Shown one piece after another: positions 1 through 9,913 of a DNA stretch of 64,000 nucleotides. How positions within the stretch are numbered: position 1 is the first letter of the stretch; each line of letters starts with the position of its first letter. The DNA lies in contig CANBHY010000001.1 of NCBI GenBank assembly GCA_947368535.1, positions 62,001-126,000 on the forward strand. The letters run 5' to 3'. The translations under genes were made by a program, and so were the position numbers. The notes under the pieces were generated by a model, which saw only the letters and a list, made by a program, of their open reading frames with translations, searched no databases and was not told the origin of the DNA. Origin of the DNA: an uncultured Clostridium sp. (lineage in GTDB: Bacteria; Bacillota; Clostridia; TANB77; CAG-508).

Positions 1-2592
1 CTTTTCTTCTTGTATTTTTGCTTCTGGTGCTTTGTTTACGAAGCCTGAATTTGAAAGCATTTTTTCTCCTCTTTGTACTTCTGCTTCTAGCTTTTTCTTT
101 TCACTTTCTAGTCTTTTCTTTTCCTCTTCTATATCTACAAGTTCTTCAAATGGTATATGAACTTCCATATTTTTAGAAATTATTGCTACTGCATTTTCTG
201 GTATGTCTTTTGCATCTTCTCTAATTTCTATTTCGTTTGCATATCCAAGTTTTTCTAAGAAATCTTTTGATTTTTCTATTTCTTGTTTTGCTGTCTTTGT
301 TACGAAAATTAATTTTGATTTTTTGCTTGGATGTACATTCATTTTGCTTCTTACATTTCTTATTTCTACTATTATGTTCATTATTTCAGATGTTGTTTCT
401 TCTTCTTTTGCAAAATTTAATTTCTCGCTGTATTTTGGAAATTCTGACATCATTATGCTTTCTTCTTTATGATATAATTTTGAATATATTTCTTCTGTTA
501 TAAATGGCATGAATGGATGCAATAGTTTTAAACTTGTGCATAAGCAGTGGTTTAAAATATACTGAACTGTATATCTTGATTCGTTTTCTTTATCCCATAA
601 ACGTGGTTTTACTATTTCAATATACCAATCACAAAAATCATTTCTAATAAAGTCATATATTTTTTGAAGTGCTACTCCTAAGTCATATTTTTCAATATTT
701 TCAGTTACTTCTTTTGTTAATGTGTTTAGCTTAGAAATTATCCATTTATCTACGTCTATCATTTTTGATACATCTAATTCTTCTATGCTGTTTTCTTTAA
801 AGTTTTCTATATCTTCTAATTGCATTAATACGAACTTAGATGCATTCCATAATTTATTTGCAAAATTACTTGCTGCTTCTACTTTGTCATTGCTATAACG
901 TATATCATTTCCTGGTGTTGTTCCTATTATTAATGACATTCTCAAACTATCTGTTCCATATTCATCTATAACGTCTAGTGGATCTACTCCATTACCTAAT
1001 GTTTTTGACATTTTTCTACCTTGGTTGTCTCTTACAATTCCGTGTACTAATACATCTTCAAATGGTTCTATGTCTGTTAATTCTAATCCTTGTGTCATCA
1101 TTCTTGAAATCCAGAAAGTTATAATATCAAAACCTGTTACTAATGTTTGTGTTGGATAGAAGTCTTTGTAATCTTGTTTAGTTGTATCTGGCCAACCTAA
1201 TGTTGAAAATGGCCATAATGCTGATGAAAACCATGTATCTAATGTATCTGGATCTTGCTCTAGTTTAGTACTTCCGCATTTTTCACATTTTTCTGGAGCT
1301 TTTTTTGATACATTGATATGATTACATTCTTGGCAGTAATATGCTGGTATTCTGTGTCCCCACCATAATTGACGTGATATGCACCAATCTTGTATATTGT
1401 CTAACCAGTTAAAATATTGTTTTTCATATCTTTGTGGTACAAACTTTGTTTTTCCGTTTCGAACACTATCTGCTGCTCTTTTCGCCATACCTTTCATATT
1501 TACAAACCATTGCTCTGATACTTTTGGTTCGATTGTATTTTTACATCTTTCACATTTTGCAACATTGTGCGTATATTCTTCTGTTTTTACTATTGCTCCT
1601 ATTTCTTGTAATTTTGCTACAATCTTTTCTCTTGCTTCTAGTAAATTCATTCCTTTATATTCTGGTACTAAGTCTCCCATTTTAAAGTGTTCATCAAATA
1701 CTTCTATTATTTCTAAATTATGTCTTAAGCCTGCTTGATAATCATTCATATCATGTGCTGGTGTAATTTTAACACATCCTGTTCCAAATTCTTTTTCTAC
1801 AAATTCATCTGCTATTATAGGAATTTCTTTATTCATTATTGGTAAAATACAAGTTTTTCCTACTAGCTCTTTGTATCTCTCGTCTTCTGGATGTACTGCT
1901 ATAGCTGTATCCCCTAGCATTGTCTCTGGTCTTGTTGTTGCAACTTCAATGTATTTATCATCACTTCCTGTAATTTTATACCTTATATGCCATAAATGTG
2001 ATGGTTCTTCTTTGTATTCAACTTCTGCATCTGATATTGATGTATTACAGCTTGTGCACCAATTTACCATTCTTGTTCCTTTGTATATTAGACCTTTTTC
2101 ATATAGTCTTATAAATTGTTCTAATACTGCATCTGACATTCCTTCGTCTAGTGTGAATCTATTTCTTTCCCAGTCACATGAACATCCTAATTTTTTTTGT
2201 TGTTTTTGGATTATTCCTCCATATTCGTGTGTCCAATCCCATGCTTCTTCTAAGAATTTTTCTCTTCCTAAATCTTGTTTTGATATTCCTTTTGATTTTA
2301 ATTTTTGAACTACTTTCATTTCTGTTGATATAGCTGCATGATCTGATCCTGGTAACCATAGTGTTCTATATCCTTGCATTCTTTTAAATCTTATTAATAT
2401 ATCTTGTATTGTGTCATCTAATGCGTGCCCCATATGTAATTTTCCAGTAACATTTGGTGGTGGCATCATTATGCAATATGTTTCTTGTCCTTTATTTTCT
2501 GCTGGTCTAAAATATCCGTTTTTTTCCCAATTTTCATATATTTTCTCTTCAAAATCTTTGGGATTTAATTTGTCATTTAATTTATGTTCCAT
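1..2592 (-). CDS. valS: Valine--tRNA ligase (3' end cut by window start)
   Basis: Class I aminoacyl-tRNA synthetase that charges tRNA-Val in the cytoplasm. The frame is open from the ATG at 2592 to base 1, giving 864 codons, close to the family's usual 880 or so; only the last residues are missing. The translation shows the HIGH-type motif HMGH in PNVTGKLHMGHALD, the class motif GRKMSKTLGNGVDP (KMSKS type), the editing-domain segment TTRPETMLGD, Cys pairs typical of bacterial ValRS, and a C-terminal coiled-coil start (FVNKAPEAKI). The gene lies 9 nt downstream of the epimerase-like gene and is covered by the same T-box leader. Identification is very secure; the end lies outside the window. 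Confidence 0.97.
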   Translation of the reverse strand, partial: MEHKLNDKLNPKDFEEKIYENWEKNGYFRPAENKGQETYCIMMPPPNVTGKLHMGHALDDTIQDILIRFKRMQGYRTLWLPGSDHAAISTEMKVVQKLKSKGISKQDLGREKFLEEAWDWTHEYGGIIQKQQKKLGCSCDWERNRFTLDEGMSDAVLEQFIRLYEKGLIYKGTRMVNWCTSCNTSISDAEVEYKEEPSHLWHIRYKITGSDDKYIEVATTRPETMLGDTAIAVHPEDERYKELVGKTCILPIMNKEIPIIADEFVEKEFGTGCVKITPAHDMNDYQAGLRHNLEIIEVFDEHFKMGDLVPEYKGMNLLEAREKIVAKLQEIGAIVKTEEYTHNVAKCERCKNTIEPKVSEQWFVNMKGMAKRAADSVRNGKTKFVPQRYEKQYFNWLDNIQDWCISRQLWWGHRIPAYYCQECNHINVSKKAPEKCEKCGSTKLEQDPDTLDTWFSSALWPFSTLGWPDTTKQDYKDFYPTQTLVTGFDIITFWISRMMTQGLELTDIEPFEDVLVHGIVRDNQGRKMSKTLGNGVDPLDVIDEYGTDSLRMSLIIGTTPGNDIRYSNDKVEAASNFANKLWNASKFVLMQLEDIENFKENSIEELDVSKMIDVDKWIISKLNTLTKEVTENIEKYDLGVALQKIYDFIRNDFCDWYIEIVKPRLWDKENESRYTVQYILNHCLCTSLKLLHPFMPFITEEIYSKLYHKEESIMMSEFPKYSEKLNFAKEEETTSEIMNIIVEIRNVRSKMNVHPSKKSKLIFVTKTAKQEIEKSKDFLEKLGYANEIEIREDAKDIPENAVAIISKNMEVHIPFEELVDIEEEKKRLESEKKKLEAEVQRGEKMLSNSGFVNKAPEAKIQEEK

Positions 2593-2601
2593 TTTTTCCT
2601 C

Positions 2602-3432
2602 CTATTCATAAAATTTTATTTTATATTTACATTTAAATTTTTCTTTTGGATTTATTCCTATTATTTTCTTTTTCTCTTCAAATATTCCACTGCTTTCCTT
2701 ATGGTCTGCTATATTGTACCATGGTTCTATACAGACGAATGGTGCTCCTTTTTTCGACCATATTGCTAAATATGGAAATCCTGTAAAGTCAAATTCTAAT
2801 ATTGTTTTTTCATCTTCTTTTAAATATATTTTATTTGATTTTATATTTTGCATTATTATTGCATCATTTTCAAATGAGTTTTCATTTAAAATAATTTTAT
2901 TATTTGTTAATATTTCTTCTTTTACTCTTGCTTTTGAAATTAGTCCATTTTCTAATTCTAATATTCCGATTTCATCTTCTTCTTTTTCAAATTCTATACT
3001 GTATTTGCAATTTGAATAATCACATTTAAAGGCTGGATGTCCACCTATTCCAAAAAATATATTCTTATTATCTGTATTTTCTACTTCATAGCTTACTATT
3101 AGTGTATCTTCTTTTACTTGGTATTTTACATATAATTCGAATTTATAAGGATACATTTTTAATGTTTCTTCATTTTCTTTTAGCTTATATTCTTTTATAT
3201 TTTCTTTGTCTTTTATGCATTCAAATTTCATATCTCTTGCAAATCCATGTTGTCTCATTTCGTATGTTTGGTCTTCAATTATTGTTTTATTATCTTTTAG
3301 TTTTCCTACTATTGGAAATAGTATTGGCGCTTGTCTGTTCCAATATTCTTTTCCATCATGTAGTTTTTCTTTTCCATTTAATTTTATGCTTCTGAGTTCT
3401 GCTCCTTCTTGTTTTGTTGTTATTTGTAACAT
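2602..3432 (-). CDS. Aldose 1-epimerase family protein (LacX/YeaD type)
   Basis: About 276 residues with the beta-sandwich epimerase pattern: RQAPILFPIVG near the start, HGFARD, and GGHPAF carrying the conserved His. Family members interconvert anomers of hexoses or bind sugar phosphates; the substrate here is unknown. The frame also opens at 3444, but that ATG is followed at once by GGAGGAAGAA and then ATG at 3432, so the purine run is the ribosome binding site of the second ATG, which I take as the start. It is the first gene after the valine-type T-box and is followed 9 nt later by valS, an odd pairing of a sugar enzyme with a tRNA synthetase. Confidence 0.85.
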   Translation of the reverse strand: MLQITTKQEGAELRSIKLNGKEKLHDGKEYWNRQAPILFPIVGKLKDNKTIIEDQTYEMRQHGFARDMKFECIKDKENIKEYKLKENEETLKMYPYKFELYVKYQVKEDTLIVSYEVENTDNKNIFFGIGGHPAFKCDYSNCKYSIEFEKEEDEIGILELENGLISKARVKEEILTNNKIILNENSFENDAIIMQNIKSNKIYLKEDEKTILEFDFTGFPYLAIWSKKGAPFVCIEPWYNIADHKESSGIFEEKKKIIGINPKEKFKCKYKIKFYE

Positions 3433-3454
3433 TTCTTCCTCCATTTTATAATAA

Positions 3455-3685
3455 AAATTGCCCTCTGCTATATAGCAAAGGGCAATTGTATATTACGGTA
3501 CCACCTTTATTTTCCTTATCATAGATTTTAACGTATCTGACACGGATATAATTACTTTTAACTTCACTATATCAACTCCAAAGCTACCTTCCATTTATTT
3601 TACTATAGAAGCTTTCAGCGAGACCACTTCTTTCTCTTTGATAGTAATTTATAAATGTACTCCTCTTTTTCTTAGTTTTTAAAAT
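3455..3685 (-). promoter_or_regulatory. T-box riboswitch (probable valine specifier)
   Basis: Leader RNA that senses uncharged tRNA. On the minus strand the conserved T-box sequence AATAAAGGTGGTACCG lies at about 3493-3511. It is followed by a strong hairpin (GCCCTTTGC...GCAGAGGGC, 3455-3488) and a T run that act as the terminator. Upstream are a stem I with the AGTA-type turn (GGAGTACATTT) and, on its opposite strand, GAAGGTAGC. The GTA there (3585-3587) is a plausible valine codon specifier, which fits the downstream valS. The bulge TGGT would pair with an ACCA tRNA end. The exact specifier is an inference; the T-box itself is clear. Confidence 0.93.
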
Positions 3686-3694
3686 ATGTTTATT

Positions 3695-3723
3695 ATTATA
3701 TATTATTTTCTTTTATTTTTCAA
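3695..3723 (-). promoter_or_regulatory. Promoter of the T-box / valS operon
   Basis: Minus-strand TTGAAA (3718-3723) and TATAAT (3695-3700) separated by 17 nt, placed just upstream of the T-box leader and just after the stop of the preceding TPR gene. Confidence 0.7.
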
Positions 3724-3727
3724 GTGT

Positions 3728-4429
3728 TTACCAATTCTTTTTGCCATATCCCCAGTTATTTGTATTTCCATCTAAATTACCAGCTGATGTTAGTCCTTCT
3801 TTTCTGTCTTTTTCAGCTTCTTTTTTTCTTTTTTCTAATTCTTTCTTTTTATCTTCATAGTTAGATTCCTTATTATCCGGACTTTGGCTTGGTTGTGGTT
3901 GTGGTTCTGGCTCATCAGGTTCCTCTGGATCTTCTGATTGATTTTTTTCTTTTAGTTTTTCTATTAATTCGTCAATTTCTTTTTTCAATTGTTCCGCTTG
4001 TTTACTATGTCCATTAGGATTATCTGTATTAGCACATCCTTGTTCGCATAGGACTTCTCTTGCTTTATATAATATCTCTATATTTTCTTCTGCTTTCTTG
4101 TTTTCTAAATCTACTGATTTTAATATACATAATGCTTTGTTTATTCTGATTCTACATTCTTTTCCTTTAGGTGGCTTTGATTTTAGTGCCTTATCATATT
4201 CATTTATTGCTTCTGTATATTTTTCATTTTGATAATAATAATTTCCATGGTTATAATGTGCAATATAGCTTTCAGGATAATTTAAAATTTCTAAGATTTT
4301 TACTAGATTTTCTTTATATATTCCTTTTTCGTATTTGGATATATATATTTCATTTAGAGTAAATGAAATTATTAACTTTATCAGTATTAGTATAAGAATA
4401 ATATATATAATTCTTATTATTTTTTTCAT
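3728..4429 (-). CDS. TPR protein of the MoxR/vWA operon (BatC-like)
   Basis: 233 residues. A hydrophobic N-terminal segment (about residues 4-24) anchors it in the membrane. A TPR-like helical hairpin follows (about 52-86, HYNHGNYYYQNEKYTEAINEYDKAL). Then comes a charged coiled coil, a Pro/Glu/Gln-rich linker (EPDEPEPQPQPSQSP) and a Lys/Glu-rich tail. It is the last gene of the six-gene operon and its start overlaps the preceding vWA gene by one base. In Bacteroides-type aerotolerance (Bat) operons a TPR protein sits beside two vWA proteins; function here is inferred from that context. Confidence 0.75.
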   Translation of the reverse strand: MKKIIRIIYIILILILIKLIISFTLNEIYISKYEKGIYKENLVKILEILNYPESYIAHYNHGNYYYQNEKYTEAINEYDKALKSKPPKGKECRIRINKALCILKSVDLENKKAEENIEILYKAREVLCEQGCANTDNPNGHSKQAEQLKKEIDELIEKLKEKNQSEDPEEPDEPEPQPQPSQSPDNKESNYEDKKKELEKRKKEAEKDRKEGLTSAGNLDGNTNNWGYGKKNW

Positions 4430-5385
4430 TATAATTTTCTCCTATAATTTATATATTCGTATACTAGCATTCCTAAAAGCGGAATTACAAAAATGTAGTA
4501 TATATCTGTATATAAACTTTTTTTATCATCATTTAATTCTGTGTTTGCATCTTTCAATATTTCTTTGACTTTTTTGTTTATGTCTTTTTTCTTTTCTACA
4601 TGTATATAGTCTATTTTCATATCATTTGCAATTTGTTTTAAGTTTCCTTCATCAATCTTTGAAATGCCTATTTTTTCTTCAAATGTTTCTTCGTCAAAGT
4701 ATGTTTTATATTCTTTTGAACCATCCCAATCAGTTATTTGCATTTTTCCACCTTTTGATGTTCCAAAACCTAATACTGCTCCATTATCTATATATTTACT
4801 ACAATCTTTAAAAGATTCCATTTTTTTATTTTCGCCTGTTATTTCTCCATCACTGATGTAAAATACTATTCTTTTTCTTGATTTATCTTTATTGTAATTT
4901 TTTTCTAATGTTTCTTCTAAAAGCTCTTTAGGTAAATCTAGTATTGATCCGTTTGCATAGTTTGCATCTACTACATACATTTCATCTATTGTATCGTTTA
5001 TTATATTTGTATCGTTTGTCATAGGAACTTCTTTTTGAGCATAATTTCCAAATGTTATTATCGAAATTTTTGCTCCGTCTAATTCTTCTGTTATGTAATT
5101 GCATACTTCTTTTACGCCTTCTAACCTAGTATCATTACCATTATAATCTTCTGCTATCATGCTTACAGTTTTATCTATTACTAATATAATATCTGTGTCT
5201 AGATCTAACTTTTGAACTTTTGATTTTTTTGACATGTACATAACTCTTAAATTAATTATAAATAATAAAGAAATTATAATTATTTGCCTTATAAATGTAT
5301 ATTTGTCTTTACTTTTAAAAACAGCTAATAGAATAACGCAAATTATTCCCATAAGCCATATTGGTATAATTGGAGATATTATCAT
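4429..5385 (-). CDS. vWA domain membrane protein (BatB-like)
   Basis: 318 residues: two N-terminal membrane segments (about 5-23 and 33-50), a von Willebrand factor A domain and a C-terminal membrane segment (about 295-312). The metal-site motif reads DKTVS (D71, T73, S75), a DxTxS variant of the usual DxSxS. It overlaps its upstream vWA neighbour by 4 nt (ATGA type), which suggests coupled translation. Such proteins work with MoxR ATPases and DUF58 proteins, probably in assembly or activation of membrane or secreted complexes; the actual target is unknown. Confidence 0.85.
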   Translation of the reverse strand: MIISPIIPIWLMGIICVILLAVFKSKDKYTFIRQIIIISLLFIINLRVMYMSKKSKVQKLDLDTDIILVIDKTVSMIAEDYNGNDTRLEGVKEVCNYITEELDGAKISIITFGNYAQKEVPMTNDTNIINDTIDEMYVVDANYANGSILDLPKELLEETLEKNYNKDKSRKRIVFYISDGEITGENKKMESFKDCSKYIDNGAVLGFGTSKGGKMQITDWDGSKEYKTYFDEETFEEKIGISKIDEGNLKQIANDMKIDYIHVEKKKDINKKVKEILKDANTELNDDKKSLYTDIYYIFVIPLLGMLVYEYINYRRKL

Positions 5386-6437
5386 ATTTTCACCTTTTTA
5401 TTTAATATAAATAGTACTGAGATTGATATAATTAATATAGCAAATGCTATTTCTGGTTTTCCTATTATTCTTCTATTTGTTCTTAAAGTTATTAAACTTT
5501 TTGTTGTTTTATTAATACCTGAAACTATATCATTCATTTTCGTTTTACTTGTTTTTTCGTAATAATGCCCACCTATTGCTTCTGTATATTTTTTTAATTC
5601 TTTTCTTCCTTCCGCTAATTTTTCTTTTGTTATATATATTCCATCTGGTTCAATTTCTCCTGGTCCTGGTGCTATACAAAACAAATTTATATTTTTTTCT
5701 TTTGCTAAATTAGTTGCTTCTTGTAGTGTCATTACAGCTCCTCCAGGTTCAGCATTATCTACGTTATCTGTAATTAATATTATTGATCTAGATCTATCTT
5801 CTTCAAGTTCTGGGAACATATATATTCCTGATGTTAACCCGTCTCCTATAAGTGAACTTCCTCTTTCTATATTTTTAGTTATGGTTCCTTCGAACATATA
5901 TTGATACCAATAAAATGAATAATCTTGACCTTTTTCTTGTTTCTCTTGTTCTTCTATTGCTTTATTGATATTATCTAAAATTTCTGATATATACTCATAA
6001 TCATCAGTAAGTGGTGCTAATAGCACTGTTGTTGTATTAAATATTGTTATTCCTACTCTTTCTCCGTTTAGCTCACTTAACATTTCCTTTAAACTTTTAG
6101 TGAATTCTTTTGTTGCTGAGTTTACTGATGTTGAGGCATCTATACAAATAAATATATCTCTACTATGTTGCTTAGTCTCTGATGTTTCTACTTTTATTGG
6201 TCTTGATATTAATAATACTGATATGCAAATGCATATTATACAAAACACTTTCAAAACTGTTGTTAATATTTTGTATTGTGCTAATTTTGTTTGATAATAT
6301 GGTATTTTTTTTGCATATTGCGTATTAGCTATTTTTATTCCAGTTTTATATTTATTTTCTTTTTTGATTTTAAATACTATCAAAAAGATTAGAAGTGGTA
6401 TTCCTATAATTAGAATCCATGGATATTTTAATTCCAT
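5382..6437 (-). CDS. vWA domain membrane protein (BatA-like)
   Basis: 351 residues with the BatA layout: membrane segments near residues 7-23 and 59-79, a vWA domain with an intact metal-binding DASTS motif (D100, S102, S104), and a last membrane segment near 328-346. The vWA domain would face outside the cytoplasm. The start overlaps the preceding gene by 10 nt and the end overlaps the next vWA gene by 4 nt. Together with MoxR and DUF58 proteins it probably forms a metal-dependent protein interaction module. The family assignment is strong; the biological role is open. Confidence 0.88.
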   Translation of the reverse strand: MELKYPWILIIGIPLLIFLIVFKIKKENKYKTGIKIANTQYAKKIPYYQTKLAQYKILTTVLKVFCIICICISVLLISRPIKVETSETKQHSRDIFICIDASTSVNSATKEFTKSLKEMLSELNGERVGITIFNTTTVLLAPLTDDYEYISEILDNINKAIEEQEKQEKGQDYSFYWYQYMFEGTITKNIERGSSLIGDGLTSGIYMFPELEEDRSRSIILITDNVDNAEPGGAVMTLQEATNLAKEKNINLFCIAPGPGEIEPDGIYITKEKLAEGRKELKKYTEAIGGHYYEKTSKTKMNDIVSGINKTTKSLITLRTNRRIIGKPEIAFAILIISISVLFILNKKVKI

Positions 6438-6898
6438 TTTTCTACTACCTTTCTAGTTTTTTCTATTGCTTGTTTTATATCTCCTATAGATTGTTTAGCA
6501 AATTCTGGTGCATAATATTCTTGTATTAGTTCTGTTAAAAAAGGCATGTTTAATGTTTCTATTTCTGATAAGGTATAATTTTGAACTTTTATATCTGTTA
6601 CTTCATATATAAAATATCTAATTAGTGTACTTAATCCTTGATATGCTACTCTTGTTGTTATTCTATTAAGCTCTAATTTTTTTCTTAAATTATCTAGCCT
6701 TTTTAAATATTTATTTTGAATTGATTTAATATTCTTTGGCTCTACAATTTTTACATCTTCTATTTTTACTATTTCATTTTTCTTTTTGATTTTTTCTATT
6801 AATATGTATATTGTAATTGCAATTACTAATATTGCAATTATTGATATTGGCAAAATAGAGTATGCATATAGTTCTTGCAATTTAACGGTTGTTTCCAT
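6428..6898 (-). CDS. Small membrane-anchored protein of the MoxR operon (DUF4381-like position)
   Basis: 156 residues: a short outside segment, one membrane helix (about 15-35, SIIAILVIAITIYILIE), then a basic helical cytoplasmic domain with LSTLIRYFIYEVT and a C-terminal helix ending in KWN. The size, single anchor and place between the DUF58 gene and BatA-like gene match the DUF4381-type component of other MoxR/vWA operons. No catalytic motif is visible, so it is probably a structural partner. It overlaps the DUF58 gene by 17 nt and the next gene by 10 nt. Confidence 0.65.
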   Translation of the reverse strand: METTVKLQELYAYSILPISIIAILVIAITIYILIEKIKKKNEIVKIEDVKIVEPKNIKSIQNKYLKRLDNLRKKLELNRITTRVAYQGLSTLIRYFIYEVTDIKVQNYTLSEIETLNMPFLTELIQEYYAPEFAKQSIGDIKQAIEKTRKVVEKWN

Positions 6899-7763
6899 TC
6901 CTGTGCCTTTCTAATAATTCTATTATCTTTTGAGGTACTTCTTTTTCTTGTTCTATAGTTTCTACTGTTGCTCTACACTTTTTTAGCTTTTTATTAGCAG
7001 CTGTTTGTATTTTTTTTCTCTCTTGTTTTTCTAACTCTAATATTTTTGGATCTTTTAATAGTAATTTTGGAATATATTCTGAATTTTCTATATCATAGAT
7101 ATTTTCTTCACTCATATAAGCATCTTTTATGTTTACAAATAATATATCGTGTCGCATTGCTATTTTTTTCAAAGTATCTTCTTTTACTTTATCCATTCCA
7201 TCTAAATCAGTAATAACAAAAATGATACATCTTCTTTTTATATGTTTACATACATATTCTAAAGATTTATTTATCGTATCTTCATCTTTGTCTTCTAATT
7301 CAACACTATTGTCATAGTGTGACAATATGCTTTCTATATTATATAAGTCTGACTTAAATGGAAAATACTCTATTGAGTTATTTTTATTGTATATAGCTCC
7401 AACATAGTCTCCATTTTTATTTGCTAAATATGCTACTGTTCCTGCTGTTATTAATGCTACTTCTTTTTTAGATTCTTTTTTTGGTGTATCTGCTAGCATT
7501 TTTCTTCCACTATCCATTACAAATAATATGTTATGTTTTTTCTCAGCTATAAATCGTTTTATTAGTATAGTATTTGTTCTGGCTGATGCTTTCCAATCAA
7601 TGTCTTTTACATTATCCCCTATTACATATTCTCGCAAATCCTCAAAATTCATACTACGTCCTTTATATATTGACTTGTATGTTCCATCTAATATATTTGA
7701 TGTTTTTTGAGTTGAATATATTGTTATATTAGCTTTTATTTTATTTATATAACTTTTTATCAT
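6882..7763 (-). CDS. DUF58 domain-containing protein
   Basis: 293 residues with the DUF58 signature GRSMNFEDLREY...DIDWKASART near residues 35-63, followed by a degenerate vWA-like region (ILFVMDSGRKM) and a charged C-terminal end. DUF58 proteins are near-constant partners of MoxR ATPases and are thought to link the ATPase to vWA clients. Unlike many members this one lacks N-terminal membrane helices. It overlaps moxR by 4 nt, so the two are probably made together. Confidence 0.88.
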   Translation of the reverse strand: MIKSYINKIKANITIYSTQKTSNILDGTYKSIYKGRSMNFEDLREYVIGDNVKDIDWKASARTNTILIKRFIAEKKHNILFVMDSGRKMLADTPKKESKKEVALITAGTVAYLANKNGDYVGAIYNKNNSIEYFPFKSDLYNIESILSHYDNSVELEDKDEDTINKSLEYVCKHIKRRCIIFVITDLDGMDKVKEDTLKKIAMRHDILFVNIKDAYMSEENIYDIENSEYIPKLLLKDPKILELEKQERKKIQTAANKKLKKCRATVETIEQEKEVPQKIIELLERHRNGNNR

Positions 7764-8752
7764 GGCGTTTTTATCGCTCCTATTATAGCATCTATTATTG
7801 TCTCTACTTCTACTTCATCTGCTAATGCTGCAAAATTTAAAGAAATTCTATGTCTTAATACATTGTATCTTAAAGATTTTACATCGTCAGGTATTACATA
7901 ATTTCTTCCTCTAATTAGGGCTAGTGCTTTTGCACCTTCCATGAATGCTATTGATCCTCTAGTACTAGATCCCATTGATATATATTCTGCTAAATTTTTA
8001 TCTATATAGTCTTTTGGATGTCTAGTTGCATTTATAATATCTACAATATATTTTTTAACAGATGCATCTATATATACTTTTTTGCTTAGTTCTTGTAAAT
8101 ATTTTATATCTTGCAATGTAAGTATTTGTTCATTTTTTGAAAATGCATTATTTTCAATTCTAGTTAATACTTCCATCTCTTCTTCAATACTTGGATAATC
8201 TAGCTTTTCTTTTAGTAAAAATCTGTCTAATTGTGCTTCTGCTAGTAAATATGTTCCTTCTTGCTCTATTGGGTTTTGTGTTGCAATTACTATAAATATT
8301 TCTGGCATCTCATATATTACTCCACCAATACTTGTTTGGTGTTCTTGCATTGCTTCTAGCATTGCACTTTGTGTTTTAGCACTTGATCTATTGATCTCAT
8401 CTAGTAATACAAAGTTAGCATATACTGGACCCAACTTTGTTTCGAATGTGTTTGTAGCATAATTAAATGTTTGTGTTCCTATTATGTCACTTGGTAATAA
8501 GTCAGGTGTACATTGAATTCTTGATAACTTTCCTGCTACAGCATCTGTCATTACTTTTGCAGCTGTTGTTTTTGCTAGTCCTGGTACTGATTCTAATAAT
8601 ACATGTCCATTTGCTATCATTGCTATCATTATTGACATTCCTAAGCTTTTTTGTCCAACTATTTTGTTTCCATAGTAATTCCAAAGTCTTTGTACTATCT
8701 CATTGCTTTTAGCTAGTTCTTCCTGAGATATGTTACTATTATTTTCTTCCAT
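7760..8752 (-). CDS. MoxR family AAA+ ATPase
   Basis: 330 residues, full length for the family. Walker A is PGLAKTT (K61) and Walker B is VLLDEINR (D118, E119), followed by the sensor region IATQNPIEQEGTYLL and the C-terminal lid. MoxR ATPases act as chaperones that activate or insert metal-dependent or membrane complexes. It is the first gene of the operon moxR, DUF58, small membrane protein, two vWA proteins and TPR protein. All five junctions overlap, so the operon is probably translated as a unit. Confidence 0.93.
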   Translation of the reverse strand: MEENNSNISQEELAKSNEIVQRLWNYYGNKIVGQKSLGMSIMIAMIANGHVLLESVPGLAKTTAAKVMTDAVAGKLSRIQCTPDLLPSDIIGTQTFNYATNTFETKLGPVYANFVLLDEINRSSAKTQSAMLEAMQEHQTSIGGVIYEMPEIFIVIATQNPIEQEGTYLLAEAQLDRFLLKEKLDYPSIEEEMEVLTRIENNAFSKNEQILTLQDIKYLQELSKKVYIDASVKKYIVDIINATRHPKDYIDKNLAEYISMGSSTRGSIAFMEGAKALALIRGRNYVIPDDVKSLRYNVLRHRISLNFAALADEVEVETIIDAIIGAIKTP

Positions 8753-8844
8753 ATTTCCCTCTTTCTTTTGTATTTTAGTTCATTTCTCCTTTATTAAAAT
8801 TATATAGATATTTTTTCTCAGTTTCAATTACATTTATATTAAAA

Positions 8845-8879
8845 ACAAAAAAGAGTTGATAAAAAATCAACTCTTTTTG
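8845..8879 (-). terminator. Rho-independent terminator
   Basis: Minus-strand hairpin AAGAGTTGA / TCAACTCTT with a loop of T's and A's and a following T run, just after the stop of the glycosyltransferase-like fragment. It could also serve the opposite strand. Confidence 0.8.
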
Positions 8880-8881
8880 TT

Positions 8882-9913
8882 TTATCTATAAATTTTATAT
8901 ATCTTCTGGTCTATTCCTTCTACACCTTCAAATATTAGTTCATATTTTGTATATTCTGTTTTTTCTAATACTTCTTGCACAACTTTTTCAGGATTCATAT
9001 AGAAGTTTACACTTAATATAAATTCGTTTTTATCTTCAAGTTCTTTATCTCCTACTAAAGTTTCTAATTCAGTGTCATTTAATAGTAATGTCTTATTGTA
9101 TCTCATAAATTCATCTATACTTGATATATGATTAAAAAATGTGTATCCTACATATACCAAGTCATCTTCTTTATATTTTTCTGCTATTTCAATATATTTG
9201 TTATATCCTTTATTTAGACTTATAGGTTCTTCTGTTAAAAATCCATATCCTATTAATACAATTAATGCAGCTACTGCTACCATTTTATTATATTTTTCAT
9301 TTTCAAAAATAGCGCTGATTGCCATTATTATCATTATTGCTACTATTGGCAATATGTTCATTACATATCTTAATACTAAAAATTCAGCTAATCTTGCTGT
9401 TGCCATTATATATAATATTGTAGGCAATATTATTAGTGTCATTAGTCCTCTTTCTTTTTTACGTTTTATGATTATTGATAAAAGTGCTATTGCAAATAAT
9501 GCTAATACTATTTCAAAATTGCTACCAAAATATCTTAGTATTAATTTAAAATATTCCATTAATTTTCCCAAATAGTTCATCTCTTTGAAACCTGTTATTC
9601 TTCTATCTGAAAATAGCATATGACCTATAGAGAATGGGAATATTAATAAACCTATAATCGCTGATATAACTAATATACCAATGTATTTCCACATGTCTTT
9701 ATATTGTTTGTTTATTATATATAATGCAATCATTACTATGCTTACTATTGCTGCATATATAGCAAAGAAATATTGTGTTAAAAATCCTAATATTGCTGTT
9801 ATTGCTAAGCAAATTCCGGCCTTCTTATTTATCTTTAATCCATTTTTAAATATTTTAATATTTATATACAAGTATGCTATTGTAAAAAATGTCATCATCA
9901 TGTACATTCTCAT
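8882..9913 (-). pseudogene. Glycosyltransferase-39-like membrane protein, 3' part after a frameshift
   Basis: 343 residues with about eight membrane helices and a C-terminal outside domain, as in the second half of PMT/ArnT-like (GT-C) enzymes that use lipid-linked sugars. The frame continues upstream of its first Met to about 9998 without a start (GKKTEAFLAVILYGLS...), and joins smoothly to the product of the upstream frame. There is no ribosome binding site at the Met. It is therefore the C-terminal half of the gene that begins at 11063, shifted by one base near 9985-10000. Either the gene is broken or the assembly has an indel. Confidence 0.75.

Noticed and set aside
203..2611. Plus-strand frames opposite valS
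   Set aside because: Antisense shadows in AT-rich coding DNA; hydrophobic, Ser/Leu/Phe-rich, no ribosome sites.
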